Shown: piece by piece, positions 33,448 to 38,515 of the stretch
How the letters are laid out: every line of letters begins with the position of its first letter
Position numbering within the stretch: the first letter of the stretch is position 1
Source: Pseudanabaena frigida
GTDB taxonomy: Bacteria > Cyanobacteriota > Cyanobacteriia > Pseudanabaenales > Pseudanabaenaceae
NCBI GenBank assembly: GCA_003242085.1
Contig: QBML01000023.1
Location: forward strand, 46,680-85,194
Direction: 5' to 3'
DNA: 38,515 nt
Translations under genes and position numbers: made by a program
Notes under the pieces: generated by a model
What the model saw: the letters and a program-made list of their open reading frames with translations, nothing else
Told to the model about the DNA's origin: nothing
Databases searched by the model: none

Positions 33448-35736
33448 CTATTCCTCTCTCCGATTACCATCAACCAACTCATTATCCACAAAGGTTTTGA
33501 TCGTATAATCGGCAGTCAGTTCGACTTCCCCACATGAGGGAACATTCACTTGCCAACGATAGCCGCCTTTGATCGGGATGTTCCGTTCTTGCTGCTCGTA
33601 TTTTTCCCATACTGGAGTAACCTGCGTGACTGTCACATCTACTTTGGTATCGGGTTGCGGCACGGGGACACGTTCGCGCACTTCGATTTGGGCAACTCTA
33701 CTTAGACGATTAGCGATCGCAATGTGAATCTTGTGACGCAACTCATTAAAGGCAACCAGACTCATACCCGATCGCACTTCCTTAAAGGAGGTGTTACGCG
33801 CTACCTTGATCGCTTGCTCGACACCCAAGGATAGTTCCATTTGTCCTTTCGGTGGTACGGTCGCAATTCTCGTCGTGAGAATATATTCTCCATCCACATA
33901 GACATCGGTCGAACCTGATAGTAATGGCGCTCGTAGTGGGTTGCGAAGTTGAGCAACACGGAAAACATTTGTATCTTCGCGTGGTACGACAATATAGCGC
34001 AGATCGATCTCGGCGTTCTCCTCCAGTAAAGCAACTGAATGAAACTGACCATCAGCAGGAATATCAATCCGTCCATTACCGAGATAGGCAAAATCAAAAG
34101 CCCCTGCTAATTGACGGACATTCACCCCAGTCACAGGTAGATGCATCGCCAGTCCAAATGCACTTTGCAATACAGTTGTAAGCTCGCATTTGACAGTTAT
34201 CTTCCAGCGCTCAAGGGATTCTAAATAGAGTGTTTTGGCATCGGGAATGTTCAGCTTTCCCCGCTGTGAAGTATCACTAGGAGCAGCCAAACGCATTAGT
34301 CCATAGTTCTTTATTTCTTGATTCGCATTAAAAATAGTTGCTAAATCTTGAGTAAATCCACCACCTAGTTCAGACCTGAGTGCAGCTAGTTCAGCATCAA
34401 CAGATTCGGCAGATTGAGCAACTAGAGATCGTCCTCTACTGGCTAAAGACTTTTGCTCAAACCGCTCCTCTTGAGGGCTGCTTCGCTTCGCTTTAGCTAG
34501 ACTTTGGGGCGATCGCACAGACATCTGCGTTGAGGCTGGTGCTGCGGGTGCTGCGACACTAGCCCCAAAAGAATTATAAAATTCATCATTACCTGCTGGT
34601 GCAGGACTCGGAAGACTCGATCCCGCTAAGATCTCGCCCAAAAAAGTTGTTCCTAAAGATGATATCTGCTTAGCAAAGGTAGATTCCTGTATCCCTATTA
34701 ATCGATCTACAGTCGGAATAATAAATGGTTCATAGAAAATAGCTGTCCTAGCTGTGTTATCAGCATGTTGCTTTTGGAGATCGTAATCTTCAAAGAGAAT
34801 CTCAGCTCCTTGAGGAGGACTACGCCAAGCTTTTTTAGACGAGATAGTTTGCGATCGCCCCAACCGCAAAGAAGGTAACTCAGGCAATTCACACCATCCC
34901 GTCGGTGTGGCAGTAGAAAGCTCAATCTTCACTCCTGACCAGTCCTCACCAGTCCGTTGACAGATCAAAGCACGTACGGCGATCGCTGCCGTATTCGTCA
35001 CACTATTGAGTCGGCAAACATAGGTTGGCATCCACCTTGCGCCACGGACAAAATATTCCACAACCAGTTGCAAAGTATCAGGCGATGGTAACGATTCTGG
35101 TGGGCGATCGCTTACATGCAGCCGCGCAATAATTGTTTTGCGAAGTTCATCGATTTTCGCGACATTAGCATTTGAGGCAAGGGTTTGTTTTTGTTGTAGG
35201 TCATCTAGACTTTCCTTGCCCTTTCGCAATTGGACTTCAAGTTCGCGCTTTTCTTTGATGCGTAACTGCCTTTGCTCATCTTTGAAATTTGCTAAGGCAA
35301 GCCTTGCACCTGTCGGCGATTGTGGTGGTGCTTTGCCTTCTTCTCCTACAGGGCGATCGGGAACCTGCAACTCATTCAAAATAAGTATTTCCAGACCGAT
35401 CGCACTCCGCAAATCTTCTAGGCGATCGACTTCAGCTTTTGCTGTCTGGATTTCGGTTTCTAAGGACGATACTGGGACTTCAGTAGGTGGAGGAACACTC
35501 AAACCAACCCTTACATCGGTAACGAATATATTGTCACCATCTGTATTATCGGCTGCGCCAGACTCTACTCTTACCCGCACAGTCGCATCATCTAGGGCTA
35601 GAGGCAATCCGACAATTTCGACTTCGGTTTCGCTTTGCCATGCGATCGCCGATAGGCTTGCTAAGCGCGTCACAGTTGAGCCTTCAGCGTAAACTTTAAC
35701 CTTATCGATTTTGGAAGTAAGCTGGGCGATCGTCAT
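33448..35736 (-). CDS. DUF4139 / mucoidy inhibitor MuiA-like protein (long paralog)
   Basis: 762 residues with the same layout as its neighbour: a DUF4140-like N-terminus (KIDKVKVYAEGSTVTRLASL), a coiled coil (about 120-205, rich in E, K, L, Q), and a DUF4139 domain (ARWMPTYVCRL, CQRTGEDWSGVKIELSTATP, VRERVPVPQPDTKVDVTVT). It is interrupted by a low-complexity Ser/Ala/Pro linker around 365-430 (SLPSPAPAGNDEF, APAAPAST). No export signal is seen. The tandem paralogs may form a hetero-complex (inference). The ATG at 35736 opens the four-gene minus-strand cluster ending in ruvB. Confidence 0.82.
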   Translation of the reverse strand: MTIAQLTSKIDKVKVYAEGSTVTRLASLSAIAWQSETEVEIVGLPLALDDATVRVRVESGAADNTDGDNIFVTDVRVGLSVPPPTEVPVSSLETEIQTAKAEVDRLEDLRSAIGLEILILNELQVPDRPVGEEGKAPPQSPTGARLALANFKDEQRQLRIKEKRELEVQLRKGKESLDDLQQKQTLASNANVAKIDELRKTIIARLHVSDRPPESLPSPDTLQLVVEYFVRGARWMPTYVCRLNSVTNTAAIAVRALICQRTGEDWSGVKIELSTATPTGWCELPELPSLRLGRSQTISSKKAWRSPPQGAEILFEDYDLQKQHADNTARTAIFYEPFIIPTVDRLIGIQESTFAKQISSLGTTFLGEILAGSSLPSPAPAGNDEFYNSFGASVAAPAAPASTQMSVRSPQSLAKAKRSSPQEERFEQKSLASRGRSLVAQSAESVDAELAALRSELGGGFTQDLATIFNANQEIKNYGLMRLAAPSDTSQRGKLNIPDAKTLYLESLERWKITVKCELTTVLQSAFGLAMHLPVTGVNVRQLAGAFDFAYLGNGRIDIPADGQFHSVALLEENAEIDLRYIVVPREDTNVFRVAQLRNPLRAPLLSGSTDVYVDGEYILTTRIATVPPKGQMELSLGVEQAIKVARNTSFKEVRSGMSLVAFNELRHKIHIAIANRLSRVAQIEVRERVPVPQPDTKVDVTVTQVTPVWEKYEQQERNIPIKGGYRWQVNVPSCGEVELTADYTIKTFVDNELVDGNRREE

Positions 35737-35833
35737 AGTTTGCAGCCCTGTAGAATTATTTCTAATTTTACACGCTGTTTGCCCCCTAGTCCTTTATGGC
35801 TATAGCCATTTTAGTTACAGCGCTTTGCGCTCA

Positions 35834-35894
35834 AACCAAGACCAAAAAAAGGAAAGCGTTGCTTTGCAACGCTTTCCTTTTTTTGGTCTTGGTT
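35834..35894. repeat. Perfect 29-bp hairpin with TTT loop
   Basis: 35834-35862 (AACCAAGACCAAAAAAAGGA then AAGCGTTGC) is exactly complementary to 35866-35894. To its left lies TATAGCCATTTTAGTTACAG then CGCTTTGCGC, a flank related in reverse to that of the hairpin at 7899. It sits in the noncoding interval 35737-36123, downstream of the minus-strand TonB-like gene. Confidence 0.88.
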
Positions 35895-36019
35895 CGCTCG
35901 ATCGGGAATTGATGTAAGACATAAAACCCAAAAGAGAGTTCAATGCTTTGTGATGAAATGATTTACGCAAAATGTATCTACCGCAGTATTGCTATAGCCA
36001 TTAATATTAGGACAAAAAC

Positions 36020-36072
36020 AAAACCCAAGAGAGAGTTGCGGCGCTTCGCGCCGCAACTCTCTCTTGGGTTTT
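36020..36072. repeat. Perfect 25-bp hairpin with TTC loop
   Basis: 36020-36044 (AAAACCCAAGAGAGAGTTGC then GGCGC) is exactly complementary to 36048-36072. AGGACA (36009) and TGTCCT (36074) extend the pairing beyond an internal bulge. A partial copy of the left arm (ACATAAAACCCAAAAGAGAG) occurs near 35921. It may end the TonB-like transcript, and belongs to the same hairpin family as 35834 and 7899. Nothing else is seen in 35737-36123. Confidence 0.88.
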
Positions 36073-36123
36073 ATGTCCTGACTTGATCGGCTACGGCTAT
36101 AATCTACCTAGAGAATCTCTATC

Positions 36124-37227
36124 TTAGGGGAAAACGTATTTAACAGTTACCAAACGGCGCATTTGAGGTTGAGGATCGTCAACGGGATTAAACGTATATG
36201 TTTTAACTGTATCTTTGACAATATCTATTAACTCTTTATCAGCAACTTTTTTGCCATCAGTTGGATCTAGGTATTTTTTTATTACCTTACCATCTGGAGC
36301 GACAAGCCAAAAATAGGTAACTGTCCCTTTCTTTCCTGCAACAGCTGCCTTCTTAGGCGGAATCCAAGCTACTCCTTTTTCTCTATTTTTCTCAGGGAAA
36401 GGAATCAATGCATCTTCGGGTGCAATTTGCGTATTTTTGAGTAACTTTTTACTTCTTAATTCAACAATTTCTGGATCGCTGGCGATGAAAGATATGTAAT
36501 CAATCGCTTTTTCTTCGCTCTCACCGTTTGTAGTGTTAGATGTAACTAATCCTTGTAAATTTTTTGGGGATTTGTTCGAATTTGTTGTAGTTGGCTCGTT
36601 CTTAACGCCATTACTTTGGAACTCAGGTTTTATATTTCTATTTGTTGTTTTGGTAGGGTTAGTATTATCTATCTTTCCAGAGGGCGTAAACTGTGATGAT
36701 TGAGGAGGCTGAGTTGCTGCAACACGTGGTGGTTTAACAAACTGTGGTTGTTCTATGTCTTCTTTAGGGTTATTTAAGAGAGGATCTTCGAGAGGAAGAT
36801 TAGTTACAGGAGGTAAATCTTCCAAGCGATCTAAGCTATCCAAATCTAAAGGGCGTAATGGACTATTTGGTAAAGAGTCGAGTTTATTAGATGATGGTTT
36901 AACAAATAGATTATCTAGAGGCGATGGATTCGTTTTTTGATTTGGAACTGTTTGCTTGGCTGGCAGCTTTACGACTGGGAGAGCGGAAACTATAACCTCA
37001 GGAGCTTCTTCTTTTTTGATAGGATTTGGTGCGATTAGAGCAAAAGCTGCATGAATCCCAAAAGAACCAATTACAAAAATCCAGAATGGATGTTTGGCAA
37101 TGAAACTTCCTGCTTTGCTCGCAAATTGACGCATAGATGCATTCGTCAAAATATTACGTACTGAGTTTGGCATCGGTCTCTCTGATTTACTTACAGTTAG
37201 TTGGCTTTCAGTTTCATTTGGCAACAT
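36124..37227 (-). CDS. TonB-like energy-transducing protein
   Basis: 367 residues. After a short cytoplasmic N-terminus there is one membrane segment (about 48-66), then a long Pro/Asn/Ser-rich periplasmic spanner (70-240; PLRPLDLDSLDRLEDLPPVT), and a C-terminal domain of about 90 residues (GTVTYFWLVAPDGKVIKKYL, then VKTYTFNPVDD and VTVKYVFP) with the TonB-type strand-helix-strand plan. Overall sequence is diverged, so the call rests on layout and on the exbD gene 121 nt upstream. It would link the inner-membrane proton motor to outer-membrane receptors. Confidence 0.7.
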   Translation of the reverse strand: MLPNETESQLTVSKSERPMPNSVRNILTNASMRQFASKAGSFIAKHPFWIFVIGSFGIHAAFALIAPNPIKKEEAPEVIVSALPVVKLPAKQTVPNQKTNPSPLDNLFVKPSSNKLDSLPNSPLRPLDLDSLDRLEDLPPVTNLPLEDPLLNNPKEDIEQPQFVKPPRVAATQPPQSSQFTPSGKIDNTNPTKTTNRNIKPEFQSNGVKNEPTTTNSNKSPKNLQGLVTSNTTNGESEEKAIDYISFIASDPEIVELRSKKLLKNTQIAPEDALIPFPEKNREKGVAWIPPKKAAVAGKKGTVTYFWLVAPDGKVIKKYLDPTDGKKVADKELIDIVKDTVKTYTFNPVDDPQPQMRRLVTVKYVFP

Positions 37228-37348
37228 TGTTTTTTTAGTAAGTAGGTGAACTCAAGTTAAATATAAAACCTTAAAAAGCTACGACATCAACTACAAATTA
37301 CATGGGAAATTTTTTAGTTTTTTGCTTTACTTACAACTGACAACTTAT

Positions 37349-37783
37349 CTAAGATCGAGATGTAGCGATCGCCACACGATTTCCTGCTATTGCTCTTAAT
37401 TCTGCGAGACGATTAATAACTAGTTGATAAGAAACACTAGGATTATCAGCACTAAGCACAACCACACCTCGGGAAGAATTTGCTAAAAAGTTACGAATAT
37501 CTTGTTCTAATTTTTGAGGAGATATAGATTTTCCATTCGATAACATCTGTCCAGCAGGATCTAGGGTAATTACGAAAACGTCCTCTGGTTTGAGATCGCC
37601 TGAATTTGCATCTCCCTTACTATTGCGATCGCTGACAGGTAAGTCAATACCAATACGATTCGGCAATGTAAGTGCCGATGATATCAAGATGAAAAATGCC
37701 AAAATTGAAAACACCACATCTAATAAAGCAGTCAAATTAATTTCTGCATTAGCTGATGATTTGTAACTTTTGCGGATTTTCAT
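37349..37783 (-). CDS. exbD: Biopolymer transport protein ExbD/TolR family
   Basis: 144 residues with a single N-terminal membrane helix (about 18-39) carrying the conserved aspartate D22 (INLTALLDVVFSILAFFIL) that takes part in proton flow with ExbB. A periplasmic domain follows (VFVITLDPAGQMLSNGK, then VVVLSADNPSVSYQLVI). Together with the TonB-like gene downstream it forms half of an energy-transduction complex. The expected exbB is not next to it in the window; the next gene on this strand is queF. Confidence 0.9.
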   Translation of the reverse strand: MKIRKSYKSSANAEINLTALLDVVFSILAFFILISSALTLPNRIGIDLPVSDRNSKGDANSGDLKPEDVFVITLDPAGQMLSNGKSISPQKLEQDIRNFLANSSRGVVVLSADNPSVSYQLVINRLAELRAIAGNRVAIATSRS

Positions 37784-37884
37784 ATAAATAATTATACTCG
37801 GATTAGTTTGACGTATTTAAAAAGCCTATTGTTCCTTAATATTACTTTTTTGATACTTCTTAAGATAACAGGATTTTAGCTTCA

Positions 37885-37913
37885 GGATAGACAGCTCTTT
37901 GAGCCGCCTATCC
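37885..37913. other. Symmetric hairpin upstream of exbD
   Basis: GGATAG-ACA-GCTC-TTT-GAGC-CGC-CTATCC forms two stems separated by a 3x3 internal loop. It lies about 100 nt upstream of exbD and about 90 nt beyond the queF stop, so it may be a queF terminator or part of the exbD leader. A weaker hairpin, ATGGATAA with TTATCCAT (37964-37989), is nearer the queF stop. The rest of 37784-38002 is AT-rich without other features. Confidence 0.45.
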
Positions 37914-38002
37914 CGATCTCTAGATCGCTAGCACTTTTTTATGATTTTATGTCAAAGAACAAAATGGATAATCTTTTAAACTTATCCATCCTGTTTGAGA
38001 GA

Positions 38003-38386
38003 TTAGTTGGATACAGGTTTAGTGTAATTTACTTCCACTACAGTGTGCACGTTACCCCGGGGACTAAAGTCACCTTTAACATTGATTCTGAGAGGATCGC
38101 CTGCTTTTACAAAATCATCAAGAATTTGATTGACTGATTCCTCATGGGAAATGAAGCGATCGCGATAGCTATTGATATACAGCTTAATTGCTTTGAGTTC
38201 TACCAATACTTGGTTTGGAGTATAGGTAATATAGATTGTGGCAAAGTCTGGATAACCTGAAAAAGGACATTTGCAAGTATATTCAGGAAGTGTGATTTGA
38301 ACGCTGTAGTCTCTGCCAATTCTGGGATTTGGGAAAGTGGTAAGGGTTGCTTCTGCGATCGCTTGTTCGCCGTACTTAACAGTCAT
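38003..38386 (-). CDS. queF: NADPH-dependent 7-cyano-7-deazaguanine reductase QueF
   Basis: Reduces preQ0 to preQ1 in queuosine biosynthesis, in the cytoplasm. 127 residues, the short type I form. The nucleophile is C40 and the proton-transfer aspartate D47 (CPFSGYPDFATIYITY), and the QueF signature ELKAIKLYINSYRDR binds NADPH. The start ATG fits the family. No preQ1 riboswitch could be recognised in the upstream 130 nt. It is separated from the upstream region by a terminator at 38459. Confidence 0.93.
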   Translation of the reverse strand: MTVKYGEQAIAEATLTTFPNPRIGRDYSVQITLPEYTCKCPFSGYPDFATIYITYTPNQVLVELKAIKLYINSYRDRFISHEESVNQILDDFVKAGDPLRINVKGDFSPRGNVHTVVEVNYTKPVSN

Positions 38387-38458
38387 GTCTACTCTAGGGT
38401 ATAAAAATTAAAACGAGCTAGATGAAATCTAGATTTCTAGCGTAACAAATACAGACTA

Positions 38459-38488
38459 AAAAAGGGCAAGATTTAACTTACCCTTTTT
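38459..38488 (-). terminator. Terminator of a gene beyond the right edge
   Basis: AAAAAGGGCAAG pairs with CTTACCCTTTTT around ATTTAA with one mismatch. On the minus strand it exits into a T-run, so it probably ends a minus-strand gene located to the right of the window. Confidence 0.65.
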
Positions 38489-38515
38489 ATTATTTCAAAT
38501 AAATGGAGGCGGCGC

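Noticed and set aside
38387-38458. preQ1 riboswitch before queF
   Set aside because: No preQ1 aptamer stem-loop with an A-rich tail and pseudoknot could be identified; the palindrome GAAATCTAGATTTC at 38424-38437 does not fit it.

Overview
The window looks like chromosomal DNA of a non-marine cyanobacterium, perhaps Pseudanabaena-like (the genus is inference). The signs are many HIP1-type GCGATCGC octamers, a complete nrtABCD nitrate transporter with the cyanobacterial NrtC fusion (ATPase plus NrtA-like domain), an SLH/OprB porin, and long intergenic hairpins. No rRNA, tRNA or CRISPR array was seen.

Positions 1-7866 (+) are a defence region. A type I restriction-modification operon runs hsdR (5' end outside the window), a GxxExxY nuclease-like gene, hsdS, an MNT/HEPN toxin-antitoxin pair (mntA-hepT), hsdM, then a DUF790 nuclease. 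The pair sits between hsdS and hsdM with 8-nt overlaps on hepT's two sides, and a 25-codon remnant of another nucleotidyltransferase precedes it. The GxxExxY gene is bracketed by two large inverted repeats built from TGATT-type units; the second contains its stop codon and the hsdS start codon, and another copy of the arm lies in frame inside hsdS.

Positions 8138-13286 hold a small unrecognised protein, a GST-fold protein with a long C-terminal extension, a GspE/PilB-type ATPase (-), a pentapeptide-repeat protein and a small membrane protein.

Positions 13326-21409 (-) are a nitrate uptake operon read as nrtA, SLH/OprB porin, nrtB, nrtC, nrtD and a zinc-ribbon DUF6671-like gene. It could carry nitrate over both membranes. 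hemH lies upstream, then a response regulator overlapping a DUF362 gene (all -).

Positions 24470-28434 (+) are a second defence/toxin-antitoxin island: a remnant ORF ending in a peptide motif, hicB-hicA, an NB-ARC-TPR (NLR-like STAND) gene overlapping hicA by 4 nt, an antitoxin-RelE pair, and a Phd-type antitoxin with a frameshifted, truncated toxin. The remnant's C-terminal motif recurs near the NLR N-terminus. I read this as an effector-NLR signalling motif with the effector lost, and it is the most interesting signal in the window.

Positions 28631-38386 hold a formamidase (+), then a minus-strand cluster of two MuiA/DUF4139 paralogs, a creatininase-family gene and ruvB, then a TonB-like gene, exbD without exbB, and queF.
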